A stretch of 64,000 nt of DNA from Streptococcus sp. Marseille-Q0941 (GTDB taxonomy: Bacteria; Bacillota; Bacilli; Lactobacillales; Streptococcaceae), in contig NZ_CALSFO010000007.1 in the NCBI RefSeq assembly GCF_943736975.1, positions 102,115 through 166,114 on the forward strand. The letters are read 5' to 3'. Positions 57,304 through 64,000 of the stretch are shown here, piece after piece. A program made the translations under genes and the position numbers. Positions within the stretch are counted from its first letter, which is position 1; each line of letters starts with the position of its first letter. Under the pieces are notes generated by a model. It was not told where the DNA came from. It saw nothing but the letters and a program-made list of their open reading frames with translations, and searched no databases.

Positions 57304-58128
57304 ATGCCAATTACATCGTTAGAAATTAAGGATAAAACCTTTGGTGTTCAGTTTAGAGGTTTTAACCGTGAAGAAGTTGATGAATTTTTAGATATTGTTG
57401 TTCGTGACTATGAAGATTTGGTTCGTAGTAATCATGAAAAAGAACAGCACATTAAAAATTTAGAAGAGCGTCTATCTTATTTTGACGAAATCAAAGATTC
57501 GTTGAGTCAGTCAGTTTTGATTGCCCAAGACACAGCTGAACGTGTAAAACAAGCCGCGAATGACCGTTCTAATAATATCATTAAGCAGGCTGAGCAAGAT
57601 GCCCAACGCTTACTTGATGAAGCTAAGTATAAAGCCAATGAAATTTTGCGTCAAGCTACAGATAATGCTAAAAAAGTTGCTGTAGAAACTGAAGAGTTGA
57701 AGAATAAGAGCCGCATCTTCCACCAACGTTTGAAATCAACAATCGAAAGTCAGTTGGCTATTGTTGATTCATCAGATTGGGAAGAAATTTTGCGTCCGAC
57801 TGCAACATATTTGCAAACTAGCGACGAAGCATTCAAGGAAGTCGTCCAAGAGGTTCTAGGTGAAGATGTATCTTCATACCAGGAAGAAGAGCCAATTGAC
57901 ATGACGCGTCAATTTTCTCCAGAAGAAGTTGCAGAACTTCAAGCGCGTATTGAAGCAGCTAACAAAGAATTGTTAGAGGCTGAACAAGCTGCTGAAGAGT
58001 CAAGTGAAACTGAAGCTGAAGTTGAAGTTGAAGTTCAACCAGTTGCTGAAACTCCTGTTGAACCAGCGCAAGAGGAAGAGTCTCAAGACGATCCAAACAA
58101 TCAACAAGAGTCAGTTTTAATTTTATAA
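57304..58128 (+). CDS. divIVA: Cell division protein DivIVA
   Basis: 274 residues from the ATG after GTGAGGAAAAAT. The N-terminal membrane-binding domain (PITSLEIKDKTFGVQFRGFNREEVDEFLDIVVRDYE) is followed by a coiled coil (about 40-165) and an acidic Glu/Val/Pro tail (about 195-274). It recruits the septal and polar growth machinery in streptococci. Full length, and last gene of the division series before the ileS T-box. Confidence 0.95.
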   Translation: MPITSLEIKDKTFGVQFRGFNREEVDEFLDIVVRDYEDLVRSNHEKEQHIKNLEERLSYFDEIKDSLSQSVLIAQDTAERVKQAANDRSNNIIKQAEQDAQRLLDEAKYKANEILRQATDNAKKVAVETEELKNKSRIFHQRLKSTIESQLAIVDSSDWEEILRPTATYLQTSDEAFKEVVQEVLGEDVSSYQEEEPIDMTRQFSPEEVAELQARIEAANKELLEAEQAAEESSETEAEVEVEVQPVAETPVEPAQEEESQDDPNNQQESVLIL

Positions 58129-58134
58129 GAATCT

Positions 58135-58355
58135 TATTAGAGAACAAGAGTTTATCAAACATATTTCTAGCGAGTAGGAGATGGTGGAAGTCCTACAATC
58201 CCTGTTGGTAAATGTATCCTCTCTTAGTATCAAGTCTGAAATGAGTAAGATTTGACGTTACCCACGTTACGGGAAAAGAGGGAGAAGGACTAGGTCCTTT
58301 TCCGAACAAAGGTGGTACCACGATTTTCGTCCTTTTTGCGAGTCGTGGTTTTTAT
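58135..58355 (+). promoter_or_regulatory. T-box riboswitch controlling ileS
   Basis: The T-box core GAACAAAGGTGGTACCACG lies at 58303-58321 and overlaps the left arm of a terminator (ACCACGA at 58317-58323 with TCGTGGT at 58343-58349, then T-run). Stem I is upstream: its base pairs around AGAG near 58141 and CTCTCT at 58219-58224, with ATC (58216-58218, isoleucine) in the expected specifier position. Uncharged tRNA-Ile would stabilise the antiterminator and allow ileS transcription. Confidence 0.93.
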
Positions 58356-58382
58356 ATTGTCAATTTACATTAAGGAGTAATC

Positions 58383-61175
58383 ATGAAACTAAAAGAAACA
58401 CTAAACCTTGGGAAAACAGAATTTCCAATGCGTGCCGGACTTCCAACTAAAGAGCCAGTATGGCAAAAAGAGTGGGATGAAGCAAAACTTTATCAACGTC
58501 GTCAAGAACTAAATGAAGGGAAACCGCATTTTATCTTGCATGATGGCCCTCCATACGCAAACGGAAATATCCATGTTGGACATGCCATGAATCATATCTC
58601 AAAAGATATCATCATTCGTTCCAAGTCTATGTCAGGTTTTAACGCACCTTATATCCCAGGTTGGGATACTCATGGTCTGCCAATCGAGCAAGTTTTGGCA
58701 AAGCAAGGTGTTAAGCGCAAAGAAATGGACTTGGTTGAGTACTTAAAACTTTGCCGTGAGTACGCTCTTTCTCAAGTTTATAAACAACGTGATGATTTCA
58801 AGCGCTTGGGGATGTCAGGTGACTGGGAAAATTTATATGTGACTTTAACTCCAGACTATGAAGCAGCCCAAATCCGTGTCTTCGGTGAAATGGCTAATAA
58901 AGGTTATATCTACCGTGGAGCTAAGCCTGTTTACTGGTCATGGTCATCTGAGTCAGCCCTTGCTGAAGCAGAAATTGAATACCATGACTTGCTTTCAACT
59001 TCCCTTTACTATGCTAACCGCGTCAAAGATGGAAAAGGTGTACTAGATACAGATACTTACATCGTTGTCTGGACAACAACTCCATTCACCATCACCGCTT
59101 CTCGTGGTTTGACAGTTGGAGCAGATATTGATTATGTATTGGTACAACCAGCTGGCGAATCTCGTAAGTTTGTGGTTGCTGCAGAATTGTTGAATAGTCT
59201 TTCTGAGAAATTTGGCTGGGCTGATGTTCAGGTCTTGGCGACCTACCGTGGTCAAGAATTGAATAAAATTGTGACAGCTCACCCATGGGATACAGCTGTA
59301 GATGAGTTGGTGATCCTCGGTGACCACGTTACGACTGACTCTGGTACAGGTATCGTCCATACAGCCCCTGGTTTTGGTGAGGACGACTACAATGTCGGTG
59401 TTGCTAACGGCCTTGAAGTTGCTGTAACAGTTAACGAACGCGGTATTATGATGGCCAATGCTGGCTCTGACTTTGAAGGTCAATTCTATGACAAGGTTGT
59501 ACCCACTGTTATCGAAAAACTGGGCGATTTGCTCCTTGCTCAAGAAGAAATCTCTCACTCATATCCATTTGACTGGCGTACGAAAAAACCAATCATCTGG
59601 CGTGCTGTTCCACAATGGTTTGCCTCTGTATCAAAATTCCGCCAAGAAATCTTGGACGAAATTGAAAAAGTGAAATTCCATACAGAATGGGGTAAAGTGC
59701 GTCTTTACAACATGATTCGTGACCGTGGCGACTGGGTTATCTCTCGTCAACGTGCTTGGGGTGTTCCACTTCCAATCTTCTATGCTGAAGACGGAACACC
59801 AATCATGACAGCTGAAACCATCGAGCATGTGGCTCAACTCTTTGAAGAGCATGGCTCTCTTATCTGGTGGGAACGTGATGCCAAAGACCTCTTGCCAGAA
59901 GGATTTACACATCCAGGTTCTCCAAATGGTGAGTTTAAGAAAGAAACAGATATCATGGACGTTTGGTTTGACTCAGGTTCATCATGGAATGGTGTTTTAG
60001 TCAATCGTCCAAATCTGACTTACCCAGCAGATCTTTACCTTGAAGGCTCTGACCAATACCGTGGTTGGTTCAACTCATCACTGATCACATCTGTTGCTAA
60101 CCATGGCGTAGCTCCTTACAAACAAATCTTGTCACAAGGTTTTACCCTTGATGGTAAAGGTGAGAAGATGTCTAAATCCCTTGGGAATACCATTGCTCCA
60201 AGCGATGTTGAAAAACAATTTGGTGCTGAAATCTTGCGCCTCTGGGTAACAAGTGTAGACTCAAGTAACGACGTACGTATCTCTATGGATATCTTGAGCC
60301 AAGTCTCTGAAACATACCGTAAGATCCGTAACACCCTTCGTTTCTTGATTGCCAATACATCTGACTTTAACCCAGTTGAGGATGCTGTAGCGTACCCAGA
60401 ACTTCGTTCTGTTGATAAGTACATGACTATCCGCTTTAACCAACTTGTCAAGACCATTCGTGACGCTTATGCTAACTTTGAATTTTTGACCATCTACAAG
60501 GCCTTGGTGAACTTTATCAACGTTGACTTGTCAGCCTTCTACCTAGATTTTGCCAAAGATGTTGTATACATTGAAGGTGCCAAATCACTCGAACGCCGTC
60601 AAATGCAGACTGTCTTCTATGACATTCTTGTTAAAATCACCAAACTCTTGACACCAATCCTTCCTCACACAGCAGAGGAAATCTGGTCCTATCTTGAGTT
60701 TGAAGCTGAAGACTTCGTTCAATTGTCAGAATTGCCAGAAGCAGAAACTTTTGCTAACCAAGAAGAAATCTTGGACACTTGGTCAGCTTTCATGGAATTC
60801 CGTGGTCAAACTCAAAAAGCCTTGGAAGAAGCTCGTAATGAAAAAGTGATCGGTAAATCTCTTGAAGCTCATTTGACAGTTTATCCAAATGAAGTAGTGA
60901 AGACCCTTCTTGGGGCAGTAGATAGCAATGTTGCTCAACTCTTGATTGTCTCAGAATTGACCATCGCAGAAGGACCAGCTCCAGAGGGTGCAGTTGCCTT
61001 TGAGGATGTAGCCTTTACAGTTGAACGTGCAGCAGGTGAAGTTTGTGATCGTTGCCGTCGTATTGTTCCAAGTACAGCAGAACGTAGCTATAATGCAACT
61101 ATCTGTGACCACTGTGCAAGCATCGTAGAAGAAAACTTTGCAGACGCAGTAGCAGAAGGATTTGAAGCTAAATAA
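58383..61175 (+). CDS. ileS: Isoleucyl-tRNA synthetase
   Basis: 930 residues, class Ia synthetase. HVGHAMNH (HIGH motif), editing domain CP1 ([34 protein letters not shown]), the KMSKS signature in [10 protein letters not shown], and the C-terminal zinc finger ([10 protein letters not shown] and CDHCASIV). Full length bacterial form. Controlled by the T-box directly upstream. Confidence 0.98.
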   Translation: MKLKETLNLGKTEFPMRAGLPTKEPVWQKEWDEAKLYQRRQELNEGKPHFILHDGPPYANGNIHVGHAMNHISKDIIIRSKSMSGFNAPYIPGWDTHGLPIEQVLAKQGVKRKEMDLVEYLKLCREYALSQVYKQRDDFKRLGMSGDWENLYVTLTPDYEAAQIRVFGEMANKGYIYRGAKPVYWSWSSESALAEAEIEYHDLLSTSLYYANRVKDGKGVLDTDTYIVVWTTTPFTITASRGLTVGADIDYVLVQPAGESRKFVVAAELLNSLSEKFGWADVQVLATYRGQELNKIVTAHPWDTAVDELVILGDHVTTDSGTGIVHTAPGFGEDDYNVGVANGLEVAVTVNERGIMMANAGSDFEGQFYDKVVPTVIEKLGDLLLAQEEISHSYPFDWRTKKPIIWRAVPQWFASVSKFRQEILDEIEKVKFHTEWGKVRLYNMIRDRGDWVISRQRAWGVPLPIFYAEDGTPIMTAETIEHVAQLFEEHGSLIWWERDAKDLLPEGFTHPGSPNGEFKKETDIMDVWFDSGSSWNGVLVNRPNLTYPADLYLEGSDQYRGWFNSSLITSVANHGVAPYKQILSQGFTLDGKGEKMSKSLGNTIAPSDVEKQFGAEILRLWVTSVDSSNDVRISMDILSQVSETYRKIRNTLRFLIANTSDFNPVEDAVAYPELRSVDKYMTIRFNQLVKTIRDAYANFEFLTIYKALVNFINVDLSAFYLDFAKDVVYIEGAKSLERRQMQTVFYDILVKITKLLTPILPHTAEEIWSYLEFEAEDFVQLSELPEAETFANQEEILDTWSAFMEFRGQTQKALEEARNEKVIGKSLEAHLTVYPNEVVKTLLGAVDSNVAQLLIVSELTIAEGPAPEGAVAFEDVAFTVERAAGEVCDRCRRIVPSTAERSYNATICDHCASIVEENFADAVAEGFEAK

Positions 61176-61181
61176 TCGAAC

Positions 61182-61212
61182 AAAAATACAGGAGAGTCTC
61201 CTGTATTTTTTA
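61182..61212 (+). terminator. Terminator after ileS
   Basis: AAAAATACAGGAG pairs with CTCCTGTATTTTT around 3 nt, followed by T residues. Confidence 0.92.
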
Positions 61213-61237
61213 AAAAATAAAAATTTTAATAAAAGTA

Positions 61238-61246
61238 TGGTATAAT
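61238..61246 (+). promoter_or_regulatory. Extended -10 promoter of the small membrane protein gene
   Basis: TGG-TATAAT, TATAAT at 61241-61246, 29 bp before the ATG. Confidence 0.6.
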
Positions 61247-61275
61247 ATAGCTTATTAAAATAAAAGGAGATATTT

Positions 61276-61644
61276 ATGAAGACAAAAACACTAGCACAAG
61301 TAGATGGCTTTATTGGTATTATTGCAGGAGCTATTTTGGCTTTCTTGCCAATTTTTATTCTTTTTATTGCAGCCATTTCTGAAGATGAAGATTTAGCAGG
61401 ATTTGTATTGGGTATTATTTTCATTGTGTTCACTTTGGTGAAGATTGCAACACTTATTCTTGGGATTCTCTCACTAGTCTACTATAAGGATGATAAACGT
61501 ATTTCATTAGCACCATCAATTCTATTTATTGTTGGTTCTGTAGTTGCCTTGATTCCTTTTCTTGGATGGATCGGTGGAATCGTCCTTGTCATCGGTGGAG
61601 CTTTGTACCTGGCAAGCTTGAAACAATTCAAAATTGAAGGATAA
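61276..61644 (+). CDS. Small four-helix membrane protein (DUF4064-like)
   Basis: 122 residues with four hydrophobic segments (about 8-33, 41-68, 77-92 and 93-113), glycine-rich in the last. The pattern resembles DUF4064-type small membrane proteins, function unknown. SD AAAGGAG before ATG; single gene with its own promoter. Confidence 0.65.
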   Translation: MKTKTLAQVDGFIGIIAGAILAFLPIFILFIAAISEDEDLAGFVLGIIFIVFTLVKIATLILGILSLVYYKDDKRISLAPSILFIVGSVVALIPFLGWIGGIVLVIGGALYLASLKQFKIEG

Positions 61645-61775
61645 AATATTTTTTGGGAAGAGTCACATAGCTCTTCTCTTTTTCGTTGATTTTAACTAGC
61701 TTTTTTGTTAAAAATTGTGTAAAATAGAATAGATAAACGAGGGGAACCTCAAAAAATAAAAGGAGAATCCAACTA

Positions 61776-62468
61776 ATGGTAAAATTGGTTTTCGCTCGCC
61801 ACGGTGAGTCTGAATGGAACAAAGCTAACCTTTTCACAGGCTGGGCTGATGTAGATCTTTCTGAAAAAGGTACTCAACAAGCTATCGATGCTGGTAAATT
61901 GATCAAAGAAGCTGGTATTGAATTTGACCAAGCTTACACTTCAGTATTGAAACGTGCAATCAAAACAACTAACCTTGCTCTTGAAGCATCTGACCAACTT
62001 TGGGTTCCAGTTGAAAAATCATGGCGTTTGAACGAACGTCACTACGGTGGTTTGACTGGTAAAAACAAGGCTGAAGCTGCTGAACAATTTGGTGATGAGC
62101 AAGTTCACATCTGGCGTCGTTCATACGATGTATTGCCTCCTGCAATGCCTCGTGATGACGAATACTCAGCTCACACTGACCGTCGTTATGCTTCACTTGA
62201 CGATTCAGTAATTCCAGATGCTGAAAACTTGAAAGTTACTTTGGAACGTGCCCTTCCATTCTGGGAAGATAAAATCGCTCCAGCACTTAAAGACGGTAAA
62301 AATGTATTCGTAGGAGCACACGGTAACTCAATCCGCGCTCTTGTAAAACACATCAAAGGTTTGTCAGACGACGAAATCATGAATGTTGAAATCCCTAACT
62401 TCCCACCATTGGTATTCGAATTTGACGAAAAATTGAATGTTGTGAAAGAATACTACCTTGGTAAATAA
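61776..62468 (+). CDS. gpmA: 2,3-bisphosphoglycerate-dependent phosphoglycerate mutase
   Basis: 230 residues. Glycolytic interconversion of 3- and 2-phosphoglycerate. The catalytic histidine is in [12 protein letters not shown]; further motifs are [36 protein letters not shown] and the second histidine in [14 protein letters not shown]. Strong codon bias and a strong SD (AAAGGAG) point to high expression. Confidence 0.97.
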   Translation: MVKLVFARHGESEWNKANLFTGWADVDLSEKGTQQAIDAGKLIKEAGIEFDQAYTSVLKRAIKTTNLALEASDQLWVPVEKSWRLNERHYGGLTGKNKAEAAEQFGDEQVHIWRRSYDVLPPAMPRDDEYSAHTDRRYASLDDSVIPDAENLKVTLERALPFWEDKIAPALKDGKNVFVGAHGNSIRALVKHIKGLSDDEIMNVEIPNFPPLVFEFDEKLNVVKEYYLGK

Positions 62469-62478
62469 TGTAAAATAG

Positions 62479-62506
62479 AGTCTAGGATTATTCCTAGGCT
62501 TTTTTA
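62479..62506 (+). terminator. Terminator after gpmA
   Basis: AGTCTAGGA pairs with TCCTAGGCT (one mismatch) around 4 nt, followed by six T. Confidence 0.82.
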
Positions 62507-62541
62507 TTTTAAAAATAGGAAAATACAGAGTGTAATTTAAC

Positions 62542-62570
62542 TTGTCAAAGACAGGGATTCTTGTTATAAT
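62542..62570 (+). promoter_or_regulatory. Promoter of the rpmG-secE-nusG operon
   Basis: TTGTCA (62542-62547), 17-bp spacer, TATAAT (62565-62570), 18 bp upstream of the rpmG ATG. Confidence 0.8.
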
Positions 62571-62588
62571 AGATAAGATGGAGGCGCT

Positions 62589-62741
62589 ATGGCACTTAAA
62601 AAAGCAAGTTTAGCCTGTGCGGTTTGTGGTTCAAGAAACTACTCAATTAAAATTAGTGGGAATCCAAAACCGACTCGCTTAGAAGTAAATAAATTTTGTA
62701 AACATTGTGGTAAATACACAACACACAGAGAAACGAGATAG
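62589..62741 (+). CDS. rpmG: 50S ribosomal protein L33 (zinc-type)
   Basis: 50 residues. Two zinc-binding pairs, CAVCGSRNY near the start and FCKHCGKYT near the end, define the C+ form of L33. SD GGAGGCG just before ATG. First gene of the operon leading to secE and nusG. Confidence 0.94.
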   Translation: MALKKASLACAVCGSRNYSIKISGNPKPTRLEVNKFCKHCGKYTTHRETR

Positions 62742-62750
62742 GAGAAAAGA

Positions 62751-62927
62751 ATGGGTTTTATTAAGGATATCTTTACACTTCTTAAAGATACAACTTGGCC
62801 AACAAGAAAACAAAGTTGGGTAGATTTTAAATCTATCATGGAATACACTGCCTTCTTTGTTGTCATCATTTATATCTTTGACCAATTAATTGTTAGCGGA
62901 TTAATCCGATTCATTAACATTTTTTAA
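62751..62927 (+). CDS. secE: Preprotein translocase subunit SecE
   Basis: 58 residues. Amphipathic N-terminal part with the conserved TTWPTRKQSWVDF and one membrane helix (about 33-56). SecE clamps SecY in the translocon. SD AGGAGAAAAGA 1 nt from the ATG region, 9 bp after rpmG. Confidence 0.94.
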   Translation: MGFIKDIFTLLKDTTWPTRKQSWVDFKSIMEYTAFFVVIIYIFDQLIVSGLIRFINIF

Positions 62928-62976
62928 GATAGTATAAATAGGCTGAAAGAAGTTTATCGTTAAGAAAGGAAAAAAG

Positions 62977-63513
62977 ATGGATAGTTTTGATAAAGGATGG
63001 TTTGTCCTACAAACATATTCTGGTTATGAAAATAAAGTTAAAGAAAATCTCTTGCAACGTGCACAAACATACAATATGTTAGATAACATTTTGCGTGTTG
63101 AAATCCCAACTCAAACTGTACAAGTTGAAAAAAATGGGAAGAAAAAAGAAGTTGAAGAAAATCGCTTCCCAGGCTACGTCCTTGTAGAAATGGTCATGAC
63201 TGATGAAGCTTGGTTTGTAGTTCGTAATACACCAAACGTTACAGGGTTTGTTGGGTCACATGGTAACAGATCTAAACCAACTCCGCTTTTGGAGCAAGAA
63301 ATCAGAGATATCTTGGTATCAATGGGACAAACTGTACAAGAATTTGATATCAATGTCGAAGTCGGTCAAACAGTTCGAATCATTGATGGTGCCTTTACTG
63401 ATTACACTGGAAAAATCACTGAAATTGATAATAACAAAGTGAAAATGATTATTTCAATGTTTGGGAATGATACTGTAGCTGAAGTAAACTTGAACCAAAT
63501 TGCTGAATTGTAA
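62977..63513 (+). CDS. nusG: Transcription termination/antitermination factor NusG
   Basis: 178 residues. NGN domain (KGWFVLQTYSGYENKVKENL, FPGYVLVEMVMTDEAWFVVRNTPNVTGFVG) and C-terminal KOW domain (VGQTVRIIDGAFTDYTGKITEID). It controls RNA polymerase pausing and couples transcription to translation. Usual neighbour of secE. Confidence 0.97.
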   Translation: MDSFDKGWFVLQTYSGYENKVKENLLQRAQTYNMLDNILRVEIPTQTVQVEKNGKKKEVEENRFPGYVLVEMVMTDEAWFVVRNTPNVTGFVGSHGNRSKPTPLLEQEIRDILVSMGQTVQEFDINVEVGQTVRIIDGAFTDYTGKITEIDNNKVKMIISMFGNDTVAEVNLNQIAEL

Positions 63514-63574
63514 TAGCAGTTACTAATTTACTTGTAAATCTCGAATTCTGTTGACTAATTTTTAAAAAAACTAG

Positions 63575-63602
63575 TTGACAAGGTAGAAAAAGTAGGTATA
63601 AT
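63575..63602 (+). promoter_or_regulatory. tRNA-Glu promoter
   Basis: TTGACA (63575-63580), 16-bp spacer, TATAAT (63597-63602), 22 bp before the mature tRNA. Confidence 0.85.
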
Positions 63603-63623
63603 AGAAAGAGTTGAAAAGCTCAA

Positions 63624-63695
63624 GGTCCGTTGGTCAAGGGGTTAAGACACCGCCTTTTCACGGCGGCAACACGGGTTCGAATCCCGTACGGACTA
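63624..63695 (+). tRNA. tRNA-Glu (anticodon TTC)
   Basis: 72 nt. The acceptor stem GGTCCGT pairs with ACGGACT, discriminator A, anticodon stem CCGCC/GGCGG with loop TTTTCAC (anticodon TTC, reads GAA), and T-arm GGGTTCGAATCCC. CCA is not encoded. Lies just ahead of the rRNA operon promoter. Confidence 0.97.
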
Positions 63696-63747
63696 TGGGT
63701 GTATCGCGGTTGATGGAAATAGGATTAAAAAAAGTTAAAAAAACCTG

Positions 63748-63776
63748 TTGACAGAGAAAAGTGACTGTGATATACT
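63748..63776 (+). promoter_or_regulatory. rRNA operon promoter
   Basis: TTGACA (63748-63753), 17-bp spacer ending TGA, TATACT (63771-63776): -35, extended -10 and ideal spacing. The leader that follows has hairpins (TGTCGC/GCGACA, ACTACAAC/GTTGTAGT, CTGTCA/TGACAG) of the processing and antitermination region. Confidence 0.9.
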
Positions 63777-63920
63777 AATATAGTTGTCGCAAGCGCGACA
63801 AAGACCTTTGAAAACTGAACAAGACGAACCAATGTGCAGGGCACTACAACTAAGGTTGTAGTACTGAACAATGAAAAAACAATAAATCTGTCAGTGACAG
63901 AAATGAGTGAGAACTCAAAC

Positions 63921-64000
63921 TTTTAATGAGAGTTTGATCCTGGCTCAGGACGAACGCTGGCGGCGTGCCTAATACATGCAAGTAGAACGCTGAAGGAAGG
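63921..64000 (+). rRNA. rrs: 16S rRNA, 5' end (continues beyond window)
   Basis: The sequence contains the universal 5' motif GAGAGTTTGATCCTGGCTCAG followed by GACGAACGCTGGCGGCGTGC. Only the first ~80 nt are present. The V1 start AGTAGAACGCTGAAGGAAGG is of the mitis-group type. Confidence 0.97.

Noticed and set aside
60951..61433. 160-codon minus-strand frame across the ileS end
   Set aside because: Crosses the ileS terminator and overlaps two real genes; no SD.

Overview
The window is from a low-GC Gram-positive coccus of the Streptococcus mitis group (mitis/oralis/pneumoniae relatives). The evidence is a dexB / capsule wzg-wzh-wzd-wze-wchA order, two AliB-type oligopeptide-binding lipoproteins between dexB and wzg, a PezAT module, the ftsA-ftsZ-ylmE-sepF-ylmG-ylmH-divIVA-ileS cluster, and a 16S rRNA 5' end of streptococcal type. 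The species cannot be fixed from sequence reading alone.

Layout. (1) 1-9.3 kb is a polymorphic-toxin locus. It holds the 3' part of an Rhs/YD-repeat protein with a nuclease-like tip and immunity gene, an orphan second tip plus SUKH-type immunity gene welded to a deleted Rhs core, and two further Rhs core remnants. Between them sit a ClbS/DfsB-like gene, a membrane protein and a TipC-like immunity gene. (2) 9.3-16.4 kb is an AT-rich accessory island. It has a tyrosine recombinase, then a 4.29-kb segment (10225-14514) bounded by a perfect 30-bp inverted repeat. The segment carries a large nuclease-NTPase gene (probable phage defence) and, converging on it, a family-2 glycosyltransferase gene. 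PezA/PezT and an apparent mobile-element scar follow. (3) 16.5-24 kb has a Ser/Thr-rich DUF6287-like surface protein, a LexA/HdiR-like repressor with a UmuC-type polymerase operon and palindromic operators, a two-gene restriction-modification unit, and a remnant of an ADP-ribosylglycohydrolase. (4) 24-36 kb holds glmS with a regulated leader, an Mga-type regulator, a DUF1846 protein, dexB with a cre-like site, and two oligopeptide-binding lipoproteins. (5) 36-51.7 kb is a Wzx/Wzy-type capsule or receptor-polysaccharide cluster, whose gene set implies WchA-initiated synthesis with ManNAc, galactofuranose and a LicD-transferred phospho-substituent. (6) 52-58 kb is the division cluster, including an unusual mini-DivIVA paralogue. 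(7) 58-64 kb has T-box-controlled ileS, gpmA, rpmG-secE-nusG, tRNA-Glu and the start of an rRNA operon.

How the pieces work together. The most original feature is the island at 9.3-14.5 kb. The inverted repeat is built like a tyrosine-recombinase core site (9-bp arms around a 7-bp centre) and also carries the Shine-Dalgarno sequence of both inward-facing genes. -10 elements lie at its outer edges, and a recombinase gene starts 56 bp away. Inversion would exchange which gene is read from which outer promoter without damaging either ribosome binding site. This suggests a phase switch between a nuclease-NTPase and a glycosyltransferase. It is an inference that long reads or junction PCR could settle.
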